From: Casp-actino8 sp964563545
GTDB lineage: Bacteria; Actinomycetota; Acidimicrobiia; Acidimicrobiales; Ilumatobacteraceae
Length of the DNA stretch: 64,000 nucleotides
Assembly (NCBI GenBank): GCA_964563545.1
Contig: CAZLXB010000002.1
Coordinates: forward strand, 1-64,000
Direction: 5' to 3'
Numbering within the stretch: the stretch's first letter is position 1; every line of letters begins with the position of its first letter. The notes below the pieces were generated by a model, which was not told the origin of the DNA, did not search any database, and was given only the letters and a program-made list of their open reading frames with translations. The position numbers and the translations under genes were made by a program. Below are positions 1 to 8,089 of this stretch, in pieces.

Positions 1-1780
1 TCTGATCTCCGACCGTCAGATCGACCGAGGCCTTTTGGCCAACTTCGAGATCGGCGCGCTCGGCTGCGCCCACCTTCAGAGTCACGGTCAACTGGGGTTC
101 GGTGAGGTTGAGTACTTCCAGTCCCGGGCTCACGTAGTCCCCCACGTCGACCAGAACCTGTCCGATCTTGGCTGGCCAATCGGCCACGACCATGTCGGAG
201 GGCTGAAACACCACATCGTCGGCCAGAGCCTGAATAGGAATGGAGACGCTCGAAGTGCCGGCCCTCATCAGGACGGTTCCGGAAACCACCGTATAGTCCA
301 GACCCGGTGTGGCCGTACCTCCCAATTGGTAATTGACCGAGGTGTTTTCGGCGACGGGAACGTCAGCGACGATTCGAAATGAGCCCGAACTGCCCTCGGC
401 AATCCGTCCCCCTCCATTCACGGTCAATTCCGGAAGGTCTGTACTTTCGATGGTTACCGTCGCCGATTCGGGAAGCCCCACGCTGTACGAGGTCCGCGGG
501 TCGTTCGTGTGTTTGGGCTGCAGTGTGATCGTCAGGGACTCGTCGACTTCGGATGCTCCGTCTTGACGTGTCTGGATTTCGAAGCGAACACTGAATCGAC
601 CGGCCGGGAGGGTGAGTTGATCGGGTGACGCTCCAAGGTAGTCCTCCCCTGCAACTGCGGATCCCGAATAGAGAACGTCGAATTCGAGGTCCCGGTCGAC
701 AGATAAGTGCCCTTGAACGACGAACGCGGCGGCAGCTCCCTCGCGCACGGACTCATTGGTCGCCGAGATCGTCAACTGCTGCTCGATGTCGGCGGTCTCA
801 TCGGCGATCACAACGCGAGCTCGGTATCTCGAACCAAGTGTGTAGTCGCCGGATGCTCCTCCAATCACGGTCACCACGATGTCCTCGGCTGACTCCACGA
901 TGTCGTCGTTCTCGATGGTCAAATCGAATGATGCAAAGGCTGAACCGTCGCGCATAGTCACGGTACGAGGAGCCACCGAATAGTCGACGCCTTCGGTAGC
1001 CGTACCCGCGACGGAGATATCGATCGTGAGATCGTCCTCGAGTCGGGCAGAGGACCGGACGCCTATGGTCACCGTCGCCCCCTCTGATACCTCTGACTCG
1101 GATGCGGAAATTTCGATCTCGGGAGTCCCGGAAGCCGAAGGTCGGCGAGAGCTTCCCGGAGGGGATGCCACAGAGGGCCCAATCACGAACGCGGCTGAAT
1201 TGGCCTTTCCGATCGAGTAGCCAGCGGAATTCGAAAGAAGGTTCAGGGTCACCGTTTCGTCACCTTCCGCGCCATTGCTCCCGTATCCATGTGCGGTCTG
1301 CCAAGCGGCCAGACCGGAGCGTGTCGTCTCGGTGAACATTGTGTCGACCTCGCCGACCTCGTAGCCCTCGTCAGAAAGAATTTGCTCGAGTTGGAGAACG
1401 TCGGCACCGACACTGCCGACCTGCAGAGTGCGGAAGAACGGAAAATCACCGGGAACCGCCACCGCCGTTCGGCCATCGATGGCAAAGAGATCCGAACCGA
1501 CTTCGATCGTCGCGCCATCCTCGACTTCGACGCGGTTCACCTGACCACTGATGGAAGACTTCACGGAAAGGACCTCTTCACGACGAACTTCACCGCTCAC
1601 GGTGAGAACATCGGTCAGCGTGCGACGCTCCACTGCTCGAGGGGTGATAAGTAGCGACGTTTCTCCGTTGGAATCCCCTCCTCCCCTGAAGACGAGTACG
1701 CCCACCAGAGCGACGGCGACCACTCCCAAAGATGCCACTTGGAATCGACCAAACCGGGGCAATGTGAGTTTCATCTTCAT
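1..1780 (-). CDS. HlyD-like adaptor protein with peptidoglycan-binding and Calx-beta domains (partial, C-terminus off left edge)
   Basis: The frame is open from ATG 1780 to the left edge (593 codons). Residues 14-32 form a hydrophobic anchor. Residues 54-113 look like the first half of a membrane-fusion (HlyD/MacA) lipoyl domain. Residues 117-163 resemble a PG_binding_1 domain (LQVGSVGADVLQLEQIL). Three Calx-beta-like repeats follow, each with a G-[ST]-A-x2-G-x-D-Y signature near residues 259, 371 and 482. From about 510 the lipoyl-type sequence resumes (KIGQVLVDVGDYVSPG). The architecture suggests an envelope adaptor of an efflux pump, with the middle domains inserted into its arm. The start ATG overlaps the stop of the upstream lipoprotein gene (ATGA), so the two are probably coupled. 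Transporter genes may lie beyond the edge. The role is inferred. Confidence 0.75.
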   Translation of the reverse strand, partial: MKMKLTLPRFGRFQVASLGVVAVALVGVLVFRGGGDSNGETSLLITPRAVERRTLTDVLTVSGEVRREEVLSVKSSISGQVNRVEVEDGATIEVGSDLFAIDGRTAVAVPGDFPFFRTLQVGSVGADVLQLEQILSDEGYEVGEVDTMFTETTRSGLAAWQTAHGYGSNGAEGDETVTLNLLSNSAGYSIGKANSAAFVIGPSVASPPGSSRRPSASGTPEIEISASESEVSEGATVTIGVRSSARLEDDLTIDISVAGTATEGVDYSVAPRTVTMRDGSAFASFDLTIENDDIVESAEDIVVTVIGGASGDYTLGSRYRARVVIADETADIEQQLTISATNESVREGAAAAFVVQGHLSVDRDLEFDVLYSGSAVAGEDYLGASPDQLTLPAGRFSVRFEIQTRQDGASEVDESLTITLQPKHTNDPRTSYSVGLPESATVTIESTDLPELTVNGGGRIAEGSSGSFRIVADVPVAENTSVNYQLGGTATPGLDYTVVSGTVLMRAGTSSVSIPIQALADDVVFQPSDMVVADWPAKIGQVLVDVGDYVSPGLEVLNLTEPQLTVTLKVGAAERADLEVGQKASVDLTVGDQ

Positions 1781-2451
1781 CCGTTCTCCACGGCCTCGTT
1801 GATGCCGGTCTCGGTCAGGCACTTGTTCAGATCGCGCTCATCGAGAGTGCCGTCGGAACTCTGGAACTTGGTGGGGTTGATCAGGCCCTTCTCGTCGACC
1901 GCAGTCTCGATGGACCAGCCCTTCTTCTTCAGGCACTCCGACAGCAACTTGAAAGCTTCGTTGCGAGTCTCGACTTCTTCGGGAGTCAGATCGCTGCGAG
2001 CGGTCTGGGCCTCTTGCACCGCGTCGAGGATCTTGCTTCGGGCTGCACAGGTCTGGATCAGTTCGGCGTACTCGGGATCCTTGTAGGCCGGATTGTTACG
2101 GTCGCGCAGATCGCCGCGGATGGTCTCCCCGGCGTCTTCGATGCAACTCTTGAACTTCGAATACGCATCGAAGAGTTTCAGCTCGGCTGGACGGTTGTCT
2201 TGGTTGAGGGGGATCGTGTCATCGGCGGGTGCATCCGTGGACGCAGTCTGTCCCGAGTCGTCGGTCGGGAGGGACGGGGCACTGGTGTCGTAATCCGGGA
2301 TCGTTGCTCGCATGGCTGCGACTTCCTCGGGCGTCAGAATTTGAATGGCGTCGACGTCCCGCACGACCGACATCGTCTGCTGGGAACCACCACACGCCGA
2401 CAATCCGAGGGAAACAACCAACGCCAAGAAGCACAACGACCAGCGGCGCAC
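1777..2451 (-). CDS. Predicted lipoprotein
   Basis: This is a 224-residue protein with a type II signal peptide: a basic start (MRRW), a hydrophobic core, and the lipobox LSAC with the acylated cysteine at residue 20. A Gly/Ser/Gln-rich stretch follows. The mature part is hydrophilic and contains four more cysteines (in SCIEDAG, TCAARS, SECLKK and NKCLTE), which could pair. I do not recognise a family. The start is GTG 2451, nine bases after the stop of patA. The 3' end overlaps the start of the HlyD-like gene, so the lipoprotein and adaptor are probably made together and may act as one envelope complex. That link is inferred from position only. Confidence 0.75.
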   Translation of the reverse strand: MRRWSLCFLALVVSLGLSACGGSQQTMSVVRDVDAIQILTPEEVAAMRATIPDYDTSAPSLPTDDSGQTASTDAPADDTIPLNQDNRPAELKLFDAYSKFKSCIEDAGETIRGDLRDRNNPAYKDPEYAELIQTCAARSKILDAVQEAQTARSDLTPEEVETRNEAFKLLSECLKKKGWSIETAVDEKGLINPTKFQSSDGTLDERDLNKCLTETGINEAVENG

Positions 2452-2460
2452 GACTCTTTT

Positions 2461-3405
2461 CTAGTCGCTGTTCCCCATGTCCAGCGAGCCGTGCTTCCAG
2501 CCCGGATCGCTCGGCCAATTCGGTTGCAGCAGATGCCATTGCTCGGGCGCCCGTCGGATCAGGAACTCGAGCTCGCGGGCGAGCAACTGGGTGATTCGTC
2601 GAACGTCGTCGCGTAGACGGCCCATTCGCGTGGTTGGCACCGGCGGACGAATGACCGCGTGGTGTCCGTTGCCGCGGCCATCGAAGTAAACGGCCGTCGG
2701 GAGGATCGGTGCACCAGTGCGTATGCCGAGGGTTGCCGGTCCGGCGGGCAAGAGTGTTCTCTCGCCGAAGAACTCGACGGGCGTGGATGCGCCATCGATG
2801 AAACGATCCGACAGAAGGCAGACGATTTCGTTCGCATTCAGAGCCCGAAGAACCGCGGGACCCGCTTCGGGGCCGAGTGGAACCACCGTCATCCCGAACC
2901 GCCGACGCAGATCGACGAACCACTCGAAGAGTTCGACTGGTTGCAATGGTTCCACGACCACGGTCATCGGCTGACCTTGATCGGTCATCCAGCGTCCGGC
3001 CCACTCCCATCCCCCCAGGTGAGGCAGGGCGACGATGGCTCCCTTTCCGGCATCGAGTGCGGGTCGGAGATGTTCGTCGAAGCCCTCGATCGTCATTCCC
3101 CGACGAACCTCGTCGGCAGTCACGATTGGGAGTCGAAAACTCTCGAGGTAATACCGGGAGTAGTTGTCGAACACGGACTGCACCATCCGCCTTCGCTCGC
3201 CACCAGACGCGCGCGGGACGACACGCCTCATGTGTCGGTCGACCATCCGACGCTGATCACCGAGGGCGAGACTCGCCGGCAGGCCGATCAGCGAAGAGGT
3301 CGGGCCGGCGAGCCGACCGGGGACGAACTTCGATACCAGGGATCCGAACCGGTAGGAGCCGACCACGAGATTGTCGGCGAGCTCCTTGCGCGCGGATTCC
3401 GCCAC
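2461..3405 (-). CDS. patA: Lysophospholipid-type acyltransferase, probable phosphatidylinositol mannoside acyltransferase
   Basis: This 314-residue protein belongs to the LpxL/HtrB-like acyltransferase family. The catalytic H-x4-E motif is visible at H129-E134 (HLGGWE), followed by the family blocks around FGERTLLPAGPA and GAPILPTAVYF. In actinobacteria this family member acylates phosphatidylinositol mannosides at the inner face of the membrane. The gene starts at GTG 3405, two bases after the pgsA stop. The order thrS-HIT-pgsA-patA is that of Mycobacterium, which strengthens the call. The mannosyltransferase gene pimA, which normally follows, is not here. The acceptor could therefore be another PI-based glycolipid; the exact substrate is inferred. 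Confidence 0.8.
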   Translation of the reverse strand: MAESARKELADNLVVGSYRFGSLVSKFVPGRLAGPTSSLIGLPASLALGDQRRMVDRHMRRVVPRASGGERRRMVQSVFDNYSRYYLESFRLPIVTADEVRRGMTIEGFDEHLRPALDAGKGAIVALPHLGGWEWAGRWMTDQGQPMTVVVEPLQPVELFEWFVDLRRRFGMTVVPLGPEAGPAVLRALNANEIVCLLSDRFIDGASTPVEFFGERTLLPAGPATLGIRTGAPILPTAVYFDGRGNGHHAVIRPPVPTTRMGRLRDDVRRITQLLARELEFLIRRAPEQWHLLQPNWPSDPGWKHGSLDMGNSD

Positions 3406-3407
3406 GT

Positions 3408-4097
3408 TCAGCGCAAACGGCGCGACGTCATGAACTCACGGCGCCGCGATTGACGGGCCGAACGACGGCTCTGCCGCCGCGATTTGCGCATCTCGATCTT
3501 GGCGGCCGTTACCGGCGCCACGGCCGCCTGCTTCCAGACCTTGATGAAACGCTGGACGGCCGTCAGCGTCACGAGCGCCAACATGACCCACATGACCGCG
3601 ACCAGAATCACCGGGAAGAGCAACCCGATACAGAGAAGGATGATGCGCTCGGCACGCTCCATGAGGCCACCCTTGGCCTCTAGACCGAGCGACTCTGCTT
3701 TGGCCCGCTCGTACGAGATGACGCTGCTCATGGACGCGACAGCGAGAGGAAGGATGGCCATGTGAGCGGACTCGTTCGAGGCGAAGTACCAGGCAACTCC
3801 ACCGAACAACAGCGAATCGGTCACTCGATCGACCACTGAGTCGAAGAACGCTCCACGTTGACTGGACGTGTTGGAGGCCTTGGCCAGAGCTCCATCGAGC
3901 AAGTCGGGCAGAGCGGCCATGATGACGAGCAGCAATCCGAGGGCCAGCCAGCCGAGGGCAATCGACACCGCGGCGGCGACGGCCACGACCAGACCGACGA
4001 CGGTCAGGTGGTCGGGAGTTAGGCGAGTGCGGCGGAGGCGATCGCCGATGGGTTTGACGGCCCTTTCCACCGGGGCACGAAGATGACCGTCGAACAT
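3408..4097 (-). CDS. pgsA: CDP-alcohol phosphatidyltransferase, probable phosphatidylinositol phosphate synthase
   Basis: This 229-residue integral membrane enzyme carries the CDP-alcohol phosphotransferase signature at residues 65-90 (D65, D68, G69, then G82, D86 and D90), with several membrane helices and a very basic C-terminal tail. In actinobacteria the enzyme joins CDP-diacylglycerol to inositol-1-phosphate to make phosphatidylinositol phosphate. The motif normally reads D-x2-D-G-x2-A-R; here the arginine is lysine (K73), a conservative change. The gene is followed two bases later by patA and preceded by a small membrane protein, then the HIT gene. Synteny with Mycobacterium supports PI synthesis over phosphatidylglycerophosphate synthesis. 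Confidence 0.82.
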   Translation of the reverse strand: MFDGHLRAPVERAVKPIGDRLRRTRLTPDHLTVVGLVVAVAAAVSIALGWLALGLLLVIMAALPDLLDGALAKASNTSSQRGAFFDSVVDRVTDSLLFGGVAWYFASNESAHMAILPLAVASMSSVISYERAKAESLGLEAKGGLMERAERIILLCIGLLFPVILVAVMWVMLALVTLTAVQRFIKVWKQAAVAPVTAAKIEMRKSRRQSRRSARQSRRREFMTSRRLR

Positions 4098-4132
4098 GGG
4101 GGAAGTCTACGAAACCGTGACCAGCAATGGGG

Positions 4133-4639
4133 TCACACCGTGGTGGACCACTCGTCCGAACTCGACTCGACGAGCGACTGAACCACCCGGCCATCCACGG
4201 CGTCGACAAGGACGAGGCCTCGCTGACGAGGGGGTTCTTCGTCCGAGTAGCAGAGAACCCGCCACGTCGGACGACTCCTCAATCCCCTCCAGACCTGCTG
4301 AGCCGAGGCATGACCGATGGTGAAATTCACCGCCGCGCCCGCCGCTGCCAACGCCTCTTGTTCGTCGATCTTCATCGACCAACCCGAGGTCAGGCTGAGA
4401 ACGCCGACGATCAGGAGGAGAACTCCCGCGGCCATCAGGCCATCGTTGATGAGAACCGCATCGTCATCTCCGAAGAAGCCGACCACTAGAACGGCGACCC
4501 CGACGAACGCGTACATCGTTCCCGGAATACGACGTCGATTGTTGTCGGGGTACTTGAAGGGAAGCCGGTTGTCGACGGCGTTCAGGTCTTCGGGAAGAAC
4601 GTCGGTGTGCTCGTCGGGGCTGGTCGGAGTATCGGCCAT
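4133..4639 (-). CDS. Small membrane protein of unknown function
   Basis: This is a 168-residue protein. The first 38 residues are hydrophilic and acidic. Two hydrophobic segments (about 43-57 and 66-84) are separated by a short acidic loop (GDDDAV). A soluble C-terminal part of about 80 residues contains a Trp-rich patch (SRPTWRVLCYSDEEPP). I do not recognise a family. It sits between the HIT gene (9-base gap) and pgsA (35-base gap) inside the thrS-patA chain, where mycobacteria have no extra gene. A role at the membrane near phosphoinositide synthesis is possible but rests on position alone. Confidence 0.65.
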   Translation of the reverse strand: MADTPTSPDEHTDVLPEDLNAVDNRLPFKYPDNNRRRIPGTMYAFVGVAVLVVGFFGDDDAVLINDGLMAAGVLLLIVGVLSLTSGWSMKIDEQEALAAAGAAVNFTIGHASAQQVWRGLRSRPTWRVLCYSDEEPPRQRGLVLVDAVDGRVVQSLVESSSDEWSTTV

Positions 4640-4648
4640 GACGACACG

Positions 4649-5164
4649 TTACGTGGAACCGACCGAGTCGGCCCATGCGGATCGAATACGTCGAGCCGTG
4701 ACGTCGATCGCCTCCGGAAGTACGCGGGTGTCGGCGGTGCTACCGAGAAAATTCACGTCTCCCGACCAACGTGGCACCACATGGACATGGAGGTGCTGTG
4801 GGACGCTTCCGCCCGCCGCCGATCCGAGGTTCATTCCGACGTTGACGCCGTCGGCTCCGAGCGACGAGCGAACCACCCCGATCGCCTGGGTCACCATGGT
4901 CCACAATTCCGACGACTCACTCGCGGTGAGATCGGAAGGGTCGGCCACCTCTCGATACGGCAGGATCATCAGATGCCCGGCCGAATACGGGTGCAGATTC
5001 ATGATCGCGAAGCATTCGTCCCCCCTTCGCACGACAAGGGTCACGTCGTCGGGCTGACCCGAGGCGAGAATCTCGCTGAAAACCGAGCGTTCGCCGCGTC
5101 CGGCACCGGCCTCGAAGTACCGGTGACGCCACCCGGCCCACAGAACCGAACGCTCGGCCGACAA
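4649..5164 (-). CDS. HIT-family nucleotide phosphorylase/hydrolase
   Basis: This 171-residue protein carries the histidine triad H124-L-H126-V-H128-V-V, preceded by the family blocks FAIMNLHPYSAGHLMILPYR and VNVGMNLGSAAGGS. These match the AP4A-phosphorylase-like HIT branch that lies downstream of thrS in mycobacteria. Such enzymes cleave or transfer nucleotide phosphates through a phospho-histidine intermediate. The start appears to be TTG 5164, two bases after the thrS stop. No better ATG or GTG is available before the conserved N-terminal region (LWAGWRHRY). Tight spacing implies co-translation with thrS. The physiological substrate is not evident. Confidence 0.88.
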   Translation of the reverse strand: MSAERSVLWAGWRHRYFEAGAGRGERSVFSEILASGQPDDVTLVVRRGDECFAIMNLHPYSAGHLMILPYREVADPSDLTASESSELWTMVTQAIGVVRSSLGADGVNVGMNLGSAAGGSVPQHLHVHVVPRWSGDVNFLGSTADTRVLPEAIDVTARRIRSAWADSVGST

Positions 5165-5166
5165 GA

Positions 5167-7134
5167 TCAGACCGCCGAGTGGTGTGCGATGTCCCGGACG
5201 ACGCGATCGACGAAGTCGTCCAGGGGAACGCCTCTCTCGACATCTGAACCGCGAGCGTTCACACCCACTGTCGAAGAAGCGACGTCGTCGTCACCGACCA
5301 CGAGCACATAAGGGATCTTCTCGACCTTTGCGTTTCGAATCCGCTTACCAAGTTGATCGGAGGCTTCCACGACGTCGACTCGCACGCCGGCCGCCTGCAG
5401 ACGATCGGCGACTCGGTCGGCGTAGGTCTGATGCGTGTCGGCCACCGGAAGGACGCGTACCTGAACCGGTGACAACCAGGTGGGGAACGCTCCTGCGTAG
5501 TGCTCGACGAGGACCCCGAAGAAACGCTCGACCGATCCGAACAGGGCACGGTGCAACATGATCGGCCTCTGACGACTTCCGTCCGACGCCACGTATTCGA
5601 GCTGGAAGCGTTCGGGAAGATTGAAATCGCACTGAATCGTCGACAACTGCCAAGTACGTCCGATGGCGTCCTTCACGTGGATGTCGATCTTTGGCCCGTA
5701 GAAGGCGGCGTCGCCCTCCTTGACCGAGTACTCGACGCCGTGCACGGTGAGAGCACGGGACAGGGCGTTCGTCGCCTCTTCCCAGATCTCGTCCGAACCG
5801 ACGTATTTGGAGGGGTCCTTGGTCGAGAGATGGAACGAGAAATCGTCGAAGCCGAAGGCCCGTAGAACACTCATGACGAAATCGAGGAGCGAGATGATCT
5901 CGTCCTGAAGTTGCTCTCGAGTGCAATAGATGTGGCTGTCGTCCTGAGTGAACCCACGAATGCGCAGAAGACCATGGAGGGTTCCGGCCCTCTCGTAGCG
6001 GTAGACCGTGCCCAGCTCGAACAGACGTAGCGGAAGTTCCCGGTAGCTGCGACCACGACTGCGGAAGATGAGGCAGTGCATCGGGCAGTTCATGGGTTTG
6101 GGGTAGTACGTGCCGTTGTCCATTTCCATCGGCGGGTACATGCCGTCGGCGTAGAAGTCGAGGTGACCCGAGGTCTGGAAGAGGTTGGCGTTGGCGAGAT
6201 GCGGAGTGAAGACGAACTGGTACCCACCGGTCTGGTGGCGAAGACGGCTGTAGTCCTCCATCAACTTGCGGACGATGGCTCCCTTCGGATGCCATACCGC
6301 GAGACCGCCGCCGAGTTCACTCGGGAAAGAGAGCAGGTCCAGTTCGACCGCGAGGCGACGATGATCGCGACGTTCGGCTTCTTCGAGTCGCTGCACGTAT
6401 TCCTCGAGGGCGGACTTCGATTCCCACGCCGTGCCGTAGATGCGTTGGAGAGTCGGACCCTTCTCGTTTCCGCGCCAATAGGCGGCCGAGACCTTCTGCA
6501 GTCGGAAGTGACCGAGACGCCCGGTCGACGGGACGTGAGGGCCGAGACAGAGGTCGACGAAGGAATCGGAGTTGCGATACACGGACACCGAATCGGCTGA
6601 ACCGACTTCACCCGCATCCGACCCGTCGGCTCCGCCGCTGCGCACGCGGTCGATGATTTCGCACTTGTACGGTTGATCACGGAAGAGATCGAGCGCCTCG
6701 TCGGCGCTCACGGTCGAACGGATGAAGGGCTGATCGGCCTTCATGATCTCCCGCATCCGGTTCTCCACCACGGACAGATCGTCCTCGGTGAAGGCTCGCC
6801 CGCCGAGATCGAAGTCGTAGTAGAAGCCGTTCTCGATGGCCGGACCGATCGTGTACTTGGCACCCGGGAAGACCTGAATCACCGCTTGCGCAAGAACATG
6901 AGCCGTCGAGTGTCGAAGGACGTGCCGACCTTCATCGGAGTCGGCGGTGATGATGGCGACCCGGTCACCTTCGGCAAGTGGCGTCGAGAGGTCGACCAGG
7001 GTTCCGTTCACTCGGCCCGCCACGGAGGACTTGGCGAGATTTCGGGAGATCGACGCCGCGAGGTCACTGACCCGCGAGCCGGCCGCGAGCGATCGTTGGG
7101 CGCCGTCGGGTAGGACGACCGAAATCTCCGACAT
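5167..7134 (-). CDS. thrS: Threonine--tRNA ligase
   Basis: This 655-residue class II synthetase charges tRNA-Thr. The N-terminal TGS domain spans about residues 1-62 (SEISVVLPDGAQ). The editing domain follows with H75-x3-H79 (HSTAH). The catalytic core shows the zinc cysteine in MNCPMHCL and the motif 2 block around RIRGFTQDDSHIYC. The C-terminal anticodon-binding domain ends near the stop. The frame stays open to 7275, but starting there would overlap the upstream acyltransferase gene by 125 bases. ATG 7134, at the TGS domain, leaves a 16-base gap and the normal family length. It heads the conserved thrS-HIT-pgsA-patA chain. Confidence 0.97.
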   Translation of the reverse strand: MSEISVVLPDGAQRSLAAGSRVSDLAASISRNLAKSSVAGRVNGTLVDLSTPLAEGDRVAIITADSDEGRHVLRHSTAHVLAQAVIQVFPGAKYTIGPAIENGFYYDFDLGGRAFTEDDLSVVENRMREIMKADQPFIRSTVSADEALDLFRDQPYKCEIIDRVRSGGADGSDAGEVGSADSVSVYRNSDSFVDLCLGPHVPSTGRLGHFRLQKVSAAYWRGNEKGPTLQRIYGTAWESKSALEEYVQRLEEAERRDHRRLAVELDLLSFPSELGGGLAVWHPKGAIVRKLMEDYSRLRHQTGGYQFVFTPHLANANLFQTSGHLDFYADGMYPPMEMDNGTYYPKPMNCPMHCLIFRSRGRSYRELPLRLFELGTVYRYERAGTLHGLLRIRGFTQDDSHIYCTREQLQDEIISLLDFVMSVLRAFGFDDFSFHLSTKDPSKYVGSDEIWEEATNALSRALTVHGVEYSVKEGDAAFYGPKIDIHVKDAIGRTWQLSTIQCDFNLPERFQLEYVASDGSRQRPIMLHRALFGSVERFFGVLVEHYAGAFPTWLSPVQVRVLPVADTHQTYADRVADRLQAAGVRVDVVEASDQLGKRIRNAKVEKIPYVLVVGDDDVASSTVGVNARGSDVERGVPLDDFVDRVVRDIAHHSAV

Positions 7135-7150
7135 TCGGACGAGTTTACGG

Positions 7151-7939
7151 TCAGGCGTAGGCCGAAACCGGTGAATTGTCCTTCTGGTCGGGGGATGCTT
7201 CTCCGACATGGCCGACATGGCCGACGACGGTGGATTCGGCCGGGGACTCCGATGCCGACTTTCCGGCGTACACATTCTTGTACACCTGGCCAGTCATCTC
7301 GCGAATCTCGAACATGACTTCGTCGATCATGCTGCGCCACGCACGGTGCTGCTCGTCGGCCGGGAGTCCCGGCTGTAGATGACGCGACGGAAGTACCGGT
7401 CGACCGATGTTGATCGAACACGACATGCGCAACTTGGGTGCCTTGGCGTCGGGCGGTTGGATCAGGTCGGTCCCGATGATTCCGACCGGATAAATCGGGC
7501 AATCGAGTTTGGCGGCCAAACGTGCCGCACCCGTGCGACCCTTGTACAGGCTTCCGTCGCGGCTGCGAGTTCCCTCGGGAAAGATTCCGAAGAGTTCTCC
7601 GCGCTTCAACACACCTTCCGCGGTATCGAGTGCCGCCTGGCTCTTGTCGCCGCCCGCTCGATCGATCGGGATCATGCCAAGGAAAGGAAACAGGAACTTG
7701 GTCTTCCACGAGTCCATGTATTCGGCCTTACCGACGAAGGAGATGTTTCGTGGCGCGACGAGCATGAGGAATGCCGAATCGAGGAAGCTGATGTGATTCG
7801 GACAAAGAACCGCCGGCCCGGACTCGGGCAGACGATCGAGACCCGTGACCTGAATGTCCCACAAGCGATGGGCGACGGGAGACACGACGCGACGCAGACG
7901 ACCCTGCGCTTTCCCCGCTCCCTGCGCCTTGACCGCCAT
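7151..7939 (-). CDS. 1-acylglycerol-3-phosphate O-acyltransferase (PlsC family)
   Basis: This 262-residue protein has the two hallmark motifs of the family: N48-H49-x4-D54 (NHISFLD), holding the catalytic His/Asp pair, and FPEGTRS at 120-126, which binds the glycerol phosphate. It transfers an acyl chain from acyl-CoA or acyl-ACP to lysophosphatidate or a related acceptor at the membrane. A strong ribosome site (GGAGGG) lies five bases before ATG 7939. A TAGCCT hexamer at 7961-7966 could be the -10 element for the whole chain through thrS and patA. The last 35 residues are low-complexity and probably disordered. The exact acceptor is not determined. Confidence 0.9.
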   Translation of the reverse strand: MAVKAQGAGKAQGRLRRVVSPVAHRLWDIQVTGLDRLPESGPAVLCPNHISFLDSAFLMLVAPRNISFVGKAEYMDSWKTKFLFPFLGMIPIDRAGGDKSQAALDTAEGVLKRGELFGIFPEGTRSRDGSLYKGRTGAARLAAKLDCPIYPVGIIGTDLIQPPDAKAPKLRMSCSINIGRPVLPSRHLQPGLPADEQHRAWRSMIDEVMFEIREMTGQVYKNVYAGKSASESPAESTVVGHVGHVGEASPDQKDNSPVSAYA

Positions 7940-8089
7940 GACTGCCCTCCTCGTGGGCGCAGGCTAACCCTCCCGTCGATCACGAAGTTGTGGAGTGACC
8001 GATATGACATTCACTGTTAACGAAGATGAAAACACCAGTGCGGAGTGCAACGATCGTCGACTTGTCCGGCGAATGATCTTGACAATTCG
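7940..8089. other. Intergenic region, promoter side of the plsC-thrS-patA chain
   Basis: These 150 bases lie between mshC, which ends at 8090, and the acyltransferase gene starting at 7939, both on the minus strand. The part from about 7990 to 8040 is noticeably richer in A and T than its surroundings. A TAnnnT hexamer (TAGCCT, minus strand, 7961-7966) and the GGAGGG ribosome site (7945-7950) are the only signals I can point to. No convincing terminator hairpin for mshC was seen and no small gene is supported. Confidence 0.5.

Noticed and set aside
2219..3010. 263-codon minus-strand frame overlapping patA and the lipoprotein gene
   Set aside because: Out-of-frame shadow with Arg/Ser-rich composition and no motifs; patA and the lipoprotein explain the region.
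5167..7275. Start of thrS at 7275
   Set aside because: It would add 47 Arg/Pro-rich residues and overlap the upstream acyltransferase gene by 125 bases; the TGS domain begins at ATG 7134.
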